A DNA stretch of 64,000 nt from CBDDIP01 sp965279405 (GTDB lineage Bacteria > Actinomycetota > Acidimicrobiia > Acidimicrobiales > Ilumatobacteraceae), in contig OZ257157.1 of assembly GCA_965279405.1 (NCBI GenBank), positions 4,340,001 through 4,404,000 of the forward strand, given 5' to 3'. This document shows, one piece after another, positions 34,175-42,425 of this stretch (the first letter of the stretch is position 1; each line of letters opens with the position of its first letter). The notes below the pieces were generated by a model. The model saw nothing but the letters and a program-made list of their open reading frames with translations. It searched no databases and was not told the DNA's origin. The position numbers and the translations under genes are program-made.

Positions 34175-35551
34175 ATGACGATCACGGTTCGCAACCCGTA
34201 CGACGACTCGATCATCGGGGAGATCCCGGAGCACGGTGAGGCCGAGGTGAACGCCGCGGTCGCGGCCGCCAAGCGGGCGCTGAAGGACAACCCGTTGCCG
34301 CTGTGGAAGCGCGCCGAGATCCTCGACAAGGCGGCTGCTCGCCTCACCGCCCGACGCGACGAGTTCGCCACGATCATCGCCAAGGAGGCGGCCAAGCCGA
34401 TCAAGACGGCACGCGTGGAGGCTGAGCGCGCCGTCGGCACGTTCCAGTTCGCCGCCGCCGAAGCGCGCACGCTGGCGGGGGAGATGATCCCGCTCGACGC
34501 CATCTCCGCCGGCGAAGGGAAGCTCGGCTTCACCCTGCGCGTGCCGATCGGTGTCGTCGGTGCGATCGCCCCGTTCAACTTCCCCCTCAACCTGGTGGTG
34601 CACAAGTTGGCGCCGGCGATCGCCGCCGGTTGCCCGGTGGTGCTCAAGCCGGCCAGCCAGACCCCGTTCAGCGCCATCACGCTGGCCGCGATGCTGATCG
34701 ACGAGTGCGGCCTGCCCGCCGACTACCTCCACGTGGTGACGGGCGGCGGTGGCACGGTCGGCAACGCGATCGTCGACCACCCGGACATCGCCCTGATCAC
34801 CTTCACCGGTTCGCCGTCGGTGGGTTGGGGCATCCGCGCTCGTGCACCGCGCAAGCGCGTCGGGCTGGAGCTCGGCAACAACGCGCCGGTGATCATCGAG
34901 GCCGACGGCGACTGGAAGACGGCGGCGGCGAAGATCAAGGTCGCCGGGTTCAGTCACGCCGGGCAGAGCTGCATCAGCACCCAGCGCATCCTCGTCCACC
35001 GCAGCATCGCCGAGGAGTTCACCGCCGAGCTGGTCGGTCACGTCAAGCAGCTCGTGGTGGGCGACCCGATGGAGGAGACCACCGACGTGTCGGCGCTGAT
35101 CTCGAAGAGCGAGCGCGAACGCGTCGCCGGATGGGTCGCCGAGGCGGAAGCAGCGGGGGCAAGCGTGGCCACCGGCGGCGAGCTGTCGGCCGATGGTGTG
35201 CTGCTGCCGACGGTGATCACCGGGGCCACGCCCGACATGAAGGTCTGCTCGCAGGAGGTGTTCGGCCCCGTCGTGGCGATCGCCGCCTACGACACGCTCG
35301 ACGAGGCGCTGGCCATCGCCAACGACAGCGACTTCGGGCTGCAAGCGGCGATCTTCACCTCCGACATCTCGAAGGGGATGAAGGCCATCCGCACCCTCGA
35401 CTACGGCGGCGTGCTCGTCAACGAGGTGCCCACGTGGCGTGCCGATCAGCAGCCGTACGGCGGCCTGCGCGACAGTGGCAACACCCGTGAAGGGCCGGCG
35501 TTCAGCATCAAGGAGATGACCGAGATCCGCATGTGCGTGATCAACGGATGA
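34175..35551 (+). CDS. NAD(P)-dependent aldehyde dehydrogenase family protein
   Basis: A 458-residue aldehyde dehydrogenase oxidising an aldehyde to its acid. The cofactor fold holds TFTGSPSVG; the catalytic Glu lies in LELGNNAPV (about residue 232) and the nucleophilic Cys in HAGQSCIST (about 268). The late QEVFGPVVAI motif is intact. The protein is about 20-30 residues shorter than most and resembles the lactaldehyde/phosphonoacetaldehyde and succinate-semialdehyde groups, with no firm substrate. Its stop overlaps the ATG of the Gfo/Idh/MocA gene. Confidence 0.88.
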   Translation: MTITVRNPYDDSIIGEIPEHGEAEVNAAVAAAKRALKDNPLPLWKRAEILDKAAARLTARRDEFATIIAKEAAKPIKTARVEAERAVGTFQFAAAEARTLAGEMIPLDAISAGEGKLGFTLRVPIGVVGAIAPFNFPLNLVVHKLAPAIAAGCPVVLKPASQTPFSAITLAAMLIDECGLPADYLHVVTGGGGTVGNAIVDHPDIALITFTGSPSVGWGIRARAPRKRVGLELGNNAPVIIEADGDWKTAAAKIKVAGFSHAGQSCISTQRILVHRSIAEEFTAELVGHVKQLVVGDPMEETTDVSALISKSERERVAGWVAEAEAAGASVATGGELSADGVLLPTVITGATPDMKVCSQEVFGPVVAIAAYDTLDEALAIANDSDFGLQAAIFTSDISKGMKAIRTLDYGGVLVNEVPTWRADQQPYGGLRDSGNTREGPAFSIKEMTEIRMCVING

Positions 35552-36477
35552 GCGCACTTCGATGGGGTGTGATCGGGGCGTCGTCGCGGATCTACCGCGG
35601 GCGCCTGCTGCCGCCGATGGAGGCGAGCGATCGCCACACCGTCGTCGCCGAAGCGAGCCGCGACGCGTCGGGTTCGGACGCGCCGTACGGCGAGGTCCTG
35701 CGTGATGCGAACGTCGACGCGGTGTACATCCCGCTGCCCAACGATGGCCACAAGCCGTGGATCCTGCGTTGCCTCGAGGCCGGCAAGCACGTGCTGTGCG
35801 AGAAGCCGCTGACGCTCTCGGCCGCGGACACCGCAGAGGTCTACGACGCCGCAGCCGCGGCCGGTCGGGTGCTCGTCGAGGCGTACATGTGGCCGCACCA
35901 CCCGCGCCACCAGCTCGTGCTGGAGCTCGCCCGCACCGACCTCGGTTCGCTGCGGTTCTCCACCGGCTCGTTCATGTTCCCGTTGCGCAAGCTCGACGAC
36001 CACCGTCTCGACGCTCGCGGTGCCGGTGCGTTGTTCGACGTCGGCATCTACTGCCTCGGCCCGGCGGTGATGCTGGCGACCCGCGAACCGGTCGCCGTCG
36101 CCGCCTCAGCGGTGCGCAACGCGGCGGGTGTCGACGTGTCGCTCAGTGGCTGGCTCGACCTCGGCGACGGGTTCACCGCCACCGCGTCGGTCAGCTTCGA
36201 CGCCGCGGAGCAGCGCTCGCTGGAGATCATCGGCACCGCCGGTTCGATCCGCATCCTCACCGAGTCGGCCCCCGGTCCGGCCGAGCCGAGCACGCTCACG
36301 GTGCGGCTCCCCGACGGCGGGACGGTCGATCACGAGGTCGCCGGAGCCGACGCCTACGGCCGGATGATCGACCAGTTCGCCGACGCCGTGCAGCACGGCG
36401 CCGAGCCGGTGTGGAGCTCGACCCACAGCCTCACCCTCGCCCGCTGGATCGGCGCGCTCCACACCGCTTCGCGCTGA
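35548..36477 (+). CDS. Gfo/Idh/MocA family oxidoreductase
   Basis: A 309-residue NAD(P)-dependent oxidoreductase. The N-terminal Rossmann domain starts GVIGASSRIYRG; the GxGxxG motif is modified and the second Gly is Ser. The catalytic EKP motif is intact in GKHVLCEKPL. The C-terminal domain includes GAGALFDVGIYCLG, typical for sugar or cyclitol dehydrogenases of this family. The ATG overlaps the aldehyde dehydrogenase stop (ATGA at 35548-35551), so the two are co-translated. Substrate unknown. Confidence 0.85.
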   Translation: MSALRWGVIGASSRIYRGRLLPPMEASDRHTVVAEASRDASGSDAPYGEVLRDANVDAVYIPLPNDGHKPWILRCLEAGKHVLCEKPLTLSAADTAEVYDAAAAAGRVLVEAYMWPHHPRHQLVLELARTDLGSLRFSTGSFMFPLRKLDDHRLDARGAGALFDVGIYCLGPAVMLATREPVAVAASAVRNAAGVDVSLSGWLDLGDGFTATASVSFDAAEQRSLEIIGTAGSIRILTESAPGPAEPSTLTVRLPDGGTVDHEVAGADAYGRMIDQFADAVQHGAEPVWSSTHSLTLARWIGALHTASR

Positions 36478-36512
36478 CGACCCGGCGTCGAACCCGATTC
36501 CCGGCGGCCACG

Positions 36513-36542
36513 TTCTCGGCTTCCGAGAAGGATCCCGCCCGG
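36513..36542. repeat. Degenerate copy of a palindromic element
   Basis: The region between two convergent genes holds a 7-bp hairpin TTCTCGG / CCGAGAA and, at 36521-36542, a 22-base stretch identical to 49839-49860. The left arm of the longer palindrome is decayed. May serve as a terminator for either gene. Confidence 0.65.
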
Positions 36543-36557
36543 AAGTCTCGTGCGGTC

Positions 36558-38111
36558 TCAGATCGAGCGGCCGGCGGCCTTCCAGTACTCGTCCTTCAGC
36601 AGGCGCTTGTAGAGCTTGCCCGTCGGGTGGCGGGGGAGCTCCGTGCGGAAGTCGATGCTGCGCGGGCACTTCACGTCGGCCAGCTGGCTGCGGCAGTAGG
36701 CGATGAGCTCCTTGGACAGCGCCGCCGCCTCCTCGTCCGACTCGGGCATCGCCACGGGCTGCACGACGGCCTTGACCTCTTCGCCGAAGTCGTCGTTGGG
36801 GATGCCGAAGACAGCAGCATCGATCACCTTCGGATGGGTGACGAGCACGTTCTCCGCCTCCTGCGGGTAGATGTTCACCCCGCCCGAGATGATCATGTAC
36901 GCCTTGCGATCGGTGAGGTAGAGGAAGTTGTCGTCGTCGAGGTAGCCGACGTCGCCGAGCGTGCTCCAACCCTTCGGGTGGCGCGAGCCCTTCGTCTTCT
37001 CCGGGTCGTTGTGGTACTCGAACGAGGCGCCGCCCTCGAAGTAGATGGTGCCGCTCTCGTAGTGCGGCACCTCCTCGCCGTCCTCGCCGACGATGTGCAC
37101 GACGCAGGCGATGGGCGTGCCGACCGTGCCCTCGTGGGCCAGCCACATATCGCTGTTGCAGTAGACGAAGCCGTTGCCCTCGGTGCCTGCGTAGTACTCG
37201 TGGATGACCTTGCCGAACCACTCGATCATCTGCTTCTTCACCGGGATCGGGCACGGCGCGGCGGCGTGGATGACGCACTGCAGCGACGACACGTCGTACT
37301 TGGCGCGCACCTCATCGGGCAGCTTGAGGAAGCGCACGAACATCGTCGGCACGACCTGCGTGTGGGTGACGTCGTAGCGCTCGACGAGGGCCAGGTACTG
37401 CTCGGCGTCGAAGTGCTCCATGCCGACCACGGTGCAGCCGAGCGCCTGCGCACCGAGGCTGAAGCGCAGCGGGGCTGCGTGGTAGAAGGGCGCCGGGGTG
37501 AGGTAGATGCTGTCGAAGGTGGCCCCGAACAGCGCGGCCAACGTGGAGCCGACCGCAGCGGTCGCGTCGCCCAGGACGATCGACTCGAACGGCTTCGTCA
37601 CGCCCTTCGGCATGCCGGTCGTGCCCGACGAGTAGAGCATGTCGGTACCCGCGATGCGCACGCCGTCGAGCGGCTCGGGGCTCTGCGCGGCGACGGCCTG
37701 CTCGTAGCCCTCGTAGCCGGGGATCGTGCCGTCGAGCATCAGCCGCAGCGTCACGCCGGGCGTGTCGGCGACGATCTCCGCAGCCTGGTCGGCCTTGTAC
37801 TTGGAGGTGATGAACACCTTGGCCTGCGAGTCGCGCAGGATGTAGGACAACTCAGGGCTGGTGAGCCTGCTGGAGCAGGCGGTGTAGACGGCGCCGGCGT
37901 AGTGGCAGCCCCAGATCACCTCGAAGTATCGGTCGTGGTTCTCCATGCACACGGCAACGTGATCACCCGGCTGCACGCCCGCGGCGCGCAGCAAGCGACT
38001 GCATCGGTTGGCGGCTGCATCGAGCTCGGCGAAGGTCTGGGTGAACCCTGAACCGCCCATGATGATGGCGGGCTTGTCCGGGTGGGTCTCGACGAATGCG
38101 CCTGGGAACAT
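36558..38111 (-). CDS. Acyl-CoA synthetase (AMP-binding family)
   Basis: A 517-residue acyl-adenylate ligase distinct from the one at 31033. The P-loop MLYSSGTTGMPKGVT is near residue 160, EYYAGTEGNG near 300, the hinge DRKAYMIISGGVNIYPQEAEN near 405 and the catalytic lysine in PRHPTGKLYKR near 500. GTEGNG in place of the usual YGxTE form is seen in some fatty-acid CoA ligases of actinobacteria and Bradyrhizobium-type groups. ATG 38111 is set by a TACCTT 7 nt upstream. Divergent from the transglutaminase-like gene. Confidence 0.87.
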   Translation of the reverse strand: MFPGAFVETHPDKPAIIMGGSGFTQTFAELDAAANRCSRLLRAAGVQPGDHVAVCMENHDRYFEVIWGCHYAGAVYTACSSRLTSPELSYILRDSQAKVFITSKYKADQAAEIVADTPGVTLRLMLDGTIPGYEGYEQAVAAQSPEPLDGVRIAGTDMLYSSGTTGMPKGVTKPFESIVLGDATAAVGSTLAALFGATFDSIYLTPAPFYHAAPLRFSLGAQALGCTVVGMEHFDAEQYLALVERYDVTHTQVVPTMFVRFLKLPDEVRAKYDVSSLQCVIHAAAPCPIPVKKQMIEWFGKVIHEYYAGTEGNGFVYCNSDMWLAHEGTVGTPIACVVHIVGEDGEEVPHYESGTIYFEGGASFEYHNDPEKTKGSRHPKGWSTLGDVGYLDDDNFLYLTDRKAYMIISGGVNIYPQEAENVLVTHPKVIDAAVFGIPNDDFGEEVKAVVQPVAMPESDEEAAALSKELIAYCRSQLADVKCPRSIDFRTELPRHPTGKLYKRLLKDEYWKAAGRSI

Positions 38112-38118
38112 GGCTCGG

Positions 38119-38124
38119 AAGGTA
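38119..38124 (-). promoter_or_regulatory. -10 element of a leaderless promoter for the acyl-CoA synthetase at 38111
   Basis: TACCTT on the minus strand with 7 nt to the ATG at 38111; 8 bases from the divergent TACGTT. Confidence 0.6.
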
Positions 38125-38132
38125 GCCGACGG

Positions 38133-38138
38133 TACGTT
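38133..38138 (+). promoter_or_regulatory. -10 element of a leaderless promoter for the transglutaminase-like gene
   Basis: TACGTT with 6 nt to the ATG at 38145. Confidence 0.55.
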
Positions 38139-38144
38139 CTCGCC

Positions 38145-38855
38145 ATGGAGCCGACCGCTTCCTCGGGTGGAACCGATGCCGCGACGCGCTTCGCCCGTCT
38201 CGTCAACCGAGTGCAGGCGGGCGACCACCTCGATCTGCTCATCGGCTTGATCGGCGCCAGCTTCCAGCCGTCGGTCGATGTCGGTGTCGTCATTCGCGGG
38301 CTCGACGATCTTGCGTCGAGGTGCGACCGGTCGTTCGACGGGGTGATGTCTGCACTGTTCGGCACCGGGCTGATGATCGGAAACCGCGAGGACTACCACG
38401 ACCCGGCGAACTCGTACCTCCACGAGGTGATCCGCCGCGGGCTCGGCATGCCGATCACGCTGTCGGTCGTCGCGGTCGAGGTCGGTCGACGGCTGGACGT
38501 TGCGATCGAGCCGATCGGACTGCCCGGCCACTTCATGGTGCGCGACCCCGCGACGGGGCGCATGGGCGACCCGTTCAACGGCGGCCGCATCGTCGCCGCG
38601 ACCGACGCAGAGGCGCACTGGCAGCAGCTGACCGGCACGCGCGACCGGATGACGTCGGCGATGCTGCTGCCCACGCCATCGCGCGCGATCGCGCTGCGCA
38701 TCCTCAACAACCTGCGCGTGTCCCTGCTGCGCAGGCCGGAGAACGTCGCCGACCGCATCGCACTCGGCACGCTGGCCCGCCTGCGCGAGTCCTTCCCCGA
38801 GCTGGCCGCCGGCGAGCGCCGCGAGCACCAACGCTGGCTGAGCTCCTGGAACTGA
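38145..38855 (+). CDS. Transglutaminase-like (SirB1-type) protein
   Basis: A 236-residue protein with the transglutaminase-like core fold of SirB1 relatives. The segment NSYLHEVIRRGLGMPITLSVVAVEVGRRL followed by GLPGHFMVRD (residues 91-130) matches this family. The classical Cys nucleophile is not at the expected position (a Met or Pro stands in MPITLS), as in many members, so catalysis is doubtful. No function is firmly known. Its gene is immediately upstream of two septum-formation-like genes. Confidence 0.75.
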   Translation: MEPTASSGGTDAATRFARLVNRVQAGDHLDLLIGLIGASFQPSVDVGVVIRGLDDLASRCDRSFDGVMSALFGTGLMIGNREDYHDPANSYLHEVIRRGLGMPITLSVVAVEVGRRLDVAIEPIGLPGHFMVRDPATGRMGDPFNGGRIVAATDAEAHWQQLTGTRDRMTSAMLLPTPSRAIALRILNNLRVSLLRRPENVADRIALGTLARLRESFPELAAGERREHQRWLSSWN

Positions 38856-38872
38856 CTGACACCGGCGCCCAG

Positions 38873-38878
38873 TACGGT
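38873..38878 (+). promoter_or_regulatory. -10 element of a leaderless promoter deciding the GTG start at 38885
   Basis: TACGGT with 6 nt to GTG 38885, favouring that start over the ATG at 38942. Confidence 0.55.
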
Positions 38879-38884
38879 TCGAAT

Positions 38885-39397
38885 GTGTCACTGCCATGGT
38901 CGGCCCCGTCGCCGGTGGCGCCGAGCACGCCCGGCTACGCGATGCACGTCCCGCGTCGGCCGCGGTCGCGAACGCGAACGATCATCGCCGCGGTCCTGAT
39001 CGGCAGCGCACTCGTCGGCGCGTTCATCTGGTTCGGCACCGGCACGCAGGACCCGTCGCGGTTCGGCGATCTGCGCGTCGGCATGTGCCTGACCAAGGTG
39101 CCGTCGGGCCGGGTGACGTCGATCCATGACGTCGACTGCTCCGAGCCACACACGGTGGAGGTCTTCGGCCAGGGCATCTTCAGCGAGCTGAGCTCGACGT
39201 CGGCCGACGAGCAGGCGGCGTCGCGGTGCATCGACGGCGTGTCGGACACCGAGCGCCAGCAGCTCATCGACGCCGGTGCAGAGATCAGCTTCGTCGGCCA
39301 GGGACGCAAGGCAGGCAAGTTCTTCTGCCTCGCCGAGTTCGAGTCACGCCGCGGCGCACTCGCCGACCCGCCACCGATCACGACGACTCCCACGTGA
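38885..39397 (+). CDS. Septum-formation-like single-pass membrane protein, copy 1
   Basis: A 170-residue protein with a proline-rich cytoplasmic N-terminus (about 35 residues), one transmembrane helix (TIIAAVLIGSALVGAFIWF) and an external domain. LRVGMCLTKVPSGRVTSIHDVDCSEPHTVEVFG is the pattern of the septum-formation (PF13845-like) domain, with two pairs of cysteines expected to form disulfides. The GTG start is chosen from the promoter spacing; ATG 38942 would remove the Pro-rich tail but keep the helix. A second copy follows 71 bases downstream. Function unknown. Confidence 0.75.
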   Translation: MSLPWSAPSPVAPSTPGYAMHVPRRPRSRTRTIIAAVLIGSALVGAFIWFGTGTQDPSRFGDLRVGMCLTKVPSGRVTSIHDVDCSEPHTVEVFGQGIFSELSSTSADEQAASRCIDGVSDTERQQLIDAGAEISFVGQGRKAGKFFCLAEFESRRGALADPPPITTTPT

Positions 39398-39468
39398 CCT
39401 CGATGGTCCGAGCCGTCGAATACGCTCCGCCGGCATCATGACCGACCGACACCCTCGTCCTCATCGCC

Positions 39469-39996
39469 GTGGCTGAGCCCACCTTCCGCCCACCCGAGCA
39501 GCAGCGACCCGCGAAGAACCTTCGGCTGTACCAGATGACGGCGATGCGCTACGTGCTCGGTGCGGTCCTCGTCGGCGCGATCTGGTTCGTCACCTCCGTC
39601 GTGCGAGACGACGCGACGGACGACTCCCCGTCACGAAACGAGGTGCTGCGCGTCGGCATGTGCCTGGCGTCGATGCCGGAAGCACGGTTCTCGAGCGTGG
39701 ACGACGTGGATTGCTCCAAACGGCACATCGCCGAGGTCTACGGAACCGGTGCCTACTCGTCGCTACTCGCCGATCCCGCGGACGCCGCGCCGTTCGAGAC
39801 GGTGCCGCCCGACGAGCTCGATGCCGCCGTTCATTCGAAGTGCGTCGACGAGCAGACCGATCGTCGCCGGCGGCAGTTGATCGAGGTCGGGGCGCAGTTG
39901 AGCTTCTTCGTCGAGTCGAGGATCGCCGTCAAGTCGTACTTCTGCGTTGCGGTGTTCGATGAGCGAACGGGAACGCTGGCGGAGGCGACAGCGTGA
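39469..39996 (+). CDS. Septum-formation-like single-pass membrane protein, copy 2
   Basis: A 175-residue paralogue of the preceding gene. It has one membrane helix (YVLGAVLVGAIWFVTSVV, about residues 27-44) and an external domain with LRVGMCLASMPEARFSSVDDVDCSKRHIAEVYG, keeping the same cysteine spacing. The late segment AQLSFFVESRIAVKSYFC parallels AEISFVGQGRKAGKFFC in copy 1. GTG start; an ATG of an unrelated 12-codon frame lies upstream. The two copies clearly arose by duplication and have diverged strongly. Confidence 0.72.
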   Translation: MAEPTFRPPEQQRPAKNLRLYQMTAMRYVLGAVLVGAIWFVTSVVRDDATDDSPSRNEVLRVGMCLASMPEARFSSVDDVDCSKRHIAEVYGTGAYSSLLADPADAAPFETVPPDELDAAVHSKCVDEQTDRRRRQLIEVGAQLSFFVESRIAVKSYFCVAVFDERTGTLAEATA

Positions 39997-40048
39997 CCGA
40001 GTTCCGGACCATCCCGGTCGAAGCCGGATCGCCGGTCGATCTCGAACG

Positions 40049-40054
40049 TAGGGT
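40049..40054 (+). promoter_or_regulatory. -10 element of a leaderless promoter for the flavin reductase-like gene
   Basis: TAGGGT with 6 nt to the GTG at 40061. Confidence 0.55.
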
Positions 40055-40060
40055 TTTGGT

Positions 40061-40657
40061 GTGATCGATCCGACCATCAAGCGCTCGTTGGGCCAGATGA
40101 TGAAGGGCGTGCAGATCGTCGGCGCGCATCACGACGGTGTCACCCGCGCGTACTGCAGCCACTGGGTCAGCCAGGTGAGCTTCGAGGAGCCGGTGGTGAT
40201 GGCGAGCGTCTCACCCAAGCACGACACGCACCCGCTGATGGTTGCCAGCGGCCGGTTCAGCGTGAGCATCCTCGCCGGCGACCAGGTGGACGTCGGCCAG
40301 TACTTCTCCTACCCCGGGCGCAAGTTCCGCTACATCGCCGACGAGCACCTCGAGCCGATCGCCGGCGACGGCCCGGGTTCCGGGTTGCCGGTGGTGCGCA
40401 ACTGCATTGCCTGGCTGGCGTGCGAGACGTTCGAGGTCAAGCCGATGATCGACCACGAGCTGTTCTTCGCGCGTGTGGTCGCCGTGGGCGCCAACCGCCT
40501 GCGCGAGGCGCCGCTGCTCTACAGCAGCCGGCTCGGCTGGCGCATCGCCGGGGGCAGCGCACGCGAGCCGGGGATGAGCATCCGCGACACGCTGCTCGCG
40601 CGGCTGGAGGCCGCCGGGTTCGATGAGATCGACGACGGCGACGACGACACCGAATGA
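40061..40657 (+). CDS. Flavin reductase family protein
   Basis: A 198-residue split-barrel flavin-binding protein of the flavin reductase (HpaC/DIM6-like) group. The FMN-contact region spans AYCSHWVSQVSFEEPVVMASVS and GRFSVSILAGDQVDVGQYFS. Members reduce free FMN or FAD with NAD(P)H and supply monooxygenases, or act as stand-alone flavoproteins. The C-terminal 30 residues are acidic and likely disordered. GTG start fixed by promoter spacing. It could feed the LLM monooxygenase at 28121, but the genes are unlinked. Confidence 0.78.
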   Translation: MIDPTIKRSLGQMMKGVQIVGAHHDGVTRAYCSHWVSQVSFEEPVVMASVSPKHDTHPLMVASGRFSVSILAGDQVDVGQYFSYPGRKFRYIADEHLEPIAGDGPGSGLPVVRNCIAWLACETFEVKPMIDHELFFARVVAVGANRLREAPLLYSSRLGWRIAGGSAREPGMSIRDTLLARLEAAGFDEIDDGDDDTE

Positions 40658-40693
40658 CGGCGCCCCGGTTGGGGATTGCTTGCACACGGCCAC

Positions 40694-40699
40694 TACCTT
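40694..40699 (+). promoter_or_regulatory. -10 element of a leaderless promoter for the acyl-CoA dehydrogenase
   Basis: TACCTT with 8 nt to the ATG at 40708. Confidence 0.5.
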
Positions 40700-40707
40700 G
40701 ACGGGCC

Positions 40708-41913
40708 ATGACCATCACCGAGACGCACCTGAACGCTGACGAGCAGCGTGTCGACGACCTCGTCACCGAGCTCCTCGATCAGTTCCCGCCGAAGTCGACC
40801 TCGGCTGTCGACTTCCTCGGCGCACAGTTCGACAAGGGACTCGCGTGGGTCCAGTTCCCCGAAGGCCACGGCGGGCTCGGCCTCAACGCCAAGTTGCAGC
40901 GCCTGGTCAACGAACGTGTCTATGCCGCCGGTGCGCCGAACCCGATGTATCGCAACCCGATCGGTCACGGCATGACGGGCCCGACGGTTGCGGTGTGGGG
41001 CAGCGAAGAGCAGAAGCGCCGCTACCTCCGGCCGCTGTTCACCGGCGAAGAGGTGTGGTGCCAGCTGTTCAGCGAACCCGGCTCGGGCAGCGACTTCGCC
41101 GGCCTGTCGTCCAAGGGCGTTCGTGACGGAGACGAGTGGATCGTCAACGGCCAGAAGGTGTGGACGACGCTCGCCCACCTGTCGCGGTGGGGCCTGTTGG
41201 TCGTGCGCACGGATCCGGAGGCGGTCAAGCACGCCGGCCTGACCGCGTTCGTGGTCGACATGCACGCGCCGGGCGTGCAGACGCTGCCGCTGCGCCAGAT
41301 GACCGGCGAGGCCGAGTTCAACGAGGTCTTCTTCACCGACACGCGCATCCCCGACAGCGAGATGCTCGGCAAGCCGGGCGACGGTTGGCGCGTCTCGCTG
41401 ACCACGCTGATGAACGAGCGGGTGTCGATCGGCGGGACCATCCCGGCCAAGGGCTCGGGCCAGATCGCCCATCTCGTCAGCACCTGGCAGAACCTGCCGG
41501 ACGATCGCAAGGACAAGGCCACCCTCGACGAGGTGATGCAGCTCTGGGTCCGCGCCGAACTGCTTCGCCTCACCAACATCCGCGCCTCGCAGAACCGCAA
41601 GCTGGGCGACCCGGGGCCGGAAGGCTCGATCGGCAAGATGGCCTCGGCCAACCTGAACAAGGACATCTACGCCAAGGTGATGGACCTGCTCGGCGCCGAG
41701 GGGATGCTCTACGGCAGCTACGAGATGATCCGGCCGGAGACGGCCCAGGGCTTCGAGACGCTGCAGAAGGCGTTCCTGCGCAGCCGCGCCAACTCGATCG
41801 AGGGCGGCACCACGGAAGTGATGCTGAACATCCTCGGTGAGCGCGTGCTCGGCCTGCCCGGCGACGTGCGCGTCGACCGCGAGGTCCCGTGGAGCCAGGT
41901 TCCCCGCAACTGA
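40708..41913 (+). CDS. Acyl-CoA dehydrogenase family protein
   Basis: A 401-residue FAD enzyme introducing a 2,3-double bond into an acyl-CoA. The FAD-binding segments QLFSEPGSGSDFAGL (about residue 117) and WIVNGQKVWTT (about 148) are intact. The late segment NSIEGGTTEVMLNILGERVLGLP lies where FAD-contact and catalytic-base residues occur in the family. The base glutamate cannot be placed with certainty because its position varies between subgroups. The FadE-type actinobacterial paralogues use steroid, branched or long-chain substrates; none can be chosen here. Single gene. Confidence 0.88.
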   Translation: MTITETHLNADEQRVDDLVTELLDQFPPKSTSAVDFLGAQFDKGLAWVQFPEGHGGLGLNAKLQRLVNERVYAAGAPNPMYRNPIGHGMTGPTVAVWGSEEQKRRYLRPLFTGEEVWCQLFSEPGSGSDFAGLSSKGVRDGDEWIVNGQKVWTTLAHLSRWGLLVVRTDPEAVKHAGLTAFVVDMHAPGVQTLPLRQMTGEAEFNEVFFTDTRIPDSEMLGKPGDGWRVSLTTLMNERVSIGGTIPAKGSGQIAHLVSTWQNLPDDRKDKATLDEVMQLWVRAELLRLTNIRASQNRKLGDPGPEGSIGKMASANLNKDIYAKVMDLLGAEGMLYGSYEMIRPETAQGFETLQKAFLRSRANSIEGGTTEVMLNILGERVLGLPGDVRVDREVPWSQVPRN

Positions 41914-41988
41914 GCGGAACCGGCGCGATGAGTTCGCGCTGACAGGATCGTCCAAGCTGTCCGACACATCGAACCTTGGAGGATCCCC

Positions 41989-42399
41989 ATGGCCTTTCAG
42001 CCGTACCTGTTCTTCGGCGGCAATTGCCGCGAAGCGTTCACCCGCTACCAGGAGATCTTCGGTGGCGAGGTGTTCATCATGACGATGGCGGATGCGCCGG
42101 ACCAGGGGGCGAACCCGATGGGCCCGCCCGACACCGTCATCCACGCCGCGCTGAAGATCGGCGACGATCTGCTGATGGCATCCGACGATCCGATGAACGT
42201 GCCGTTCCCGCCCGTGCAGGGGATGATGGTCACGTTCAGCACTGACGACGAAGCCGAGGCGAACCGCGTGTACGCCGCGTTGGCCGAAGGCGGAGCCAAG
42301 ACGCAGGACATCACGCAGACGTTCTTCTCGCCGGCGTGGGGCATGGTCACCGATCGCTTCGGCACCCCGTGGATGGTCTCGACCAACCAGGAGATGTGA
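41989..42399 (+). CDS. PhnB-like VOC superfamily protein
   Basis: A 136-residue protein of the vicinal-oxygen-chelate fold, PhnB/glyoxalase-like subgroup. FQPYLFFGGNCREAFTRYQEIFGGEV and WGMVTDRFGTPWMVSTNQE are the standard start and end. These proteins are often small metal-binding or resistance-related proteins with no known reaction. Unlike many neighbours it has a strong Shine-Dalgarno (GGAGGATC, 41979-41986). It converges on pncB with 19 bases between. Confidence 0.85.
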   Translation: MAFQPYLFFGGNCREAFTRYQEIFGGEVFIMTMADAPDQGANPMGPPDTVIHAALKIGDDLLMASDDPMNVPFPPVQGMMVTFSTDDEAEANRVYAALAEGGAKTQDITQTFFSPAWGMVTDRFGTPWMVSTNQEM

Positions 42400-42425
42400 G
42401 CGCGCCCATCGACGGGCGCTAGCTC
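42398..42425. terminator. Shared hairpin between convergent genes
   Basis: GCGCCC / GGGCGC stem (42402-42407, 42414-42419) extended by GAGC / GCTC across a 2-base bulge, spanning the facing stop codons. No U-run on either strand, so termination strength is uncertain. Confidence 0.4.

Noticed and set aside
39438..39476. A 12-codon upstream frame before the second septum-formation-like gene
   Set aside because: An ATG lies downstream of a TACGCT, but the spacing is 11 nt and the peptide is arginine-rich with no support; not reported as a gene.
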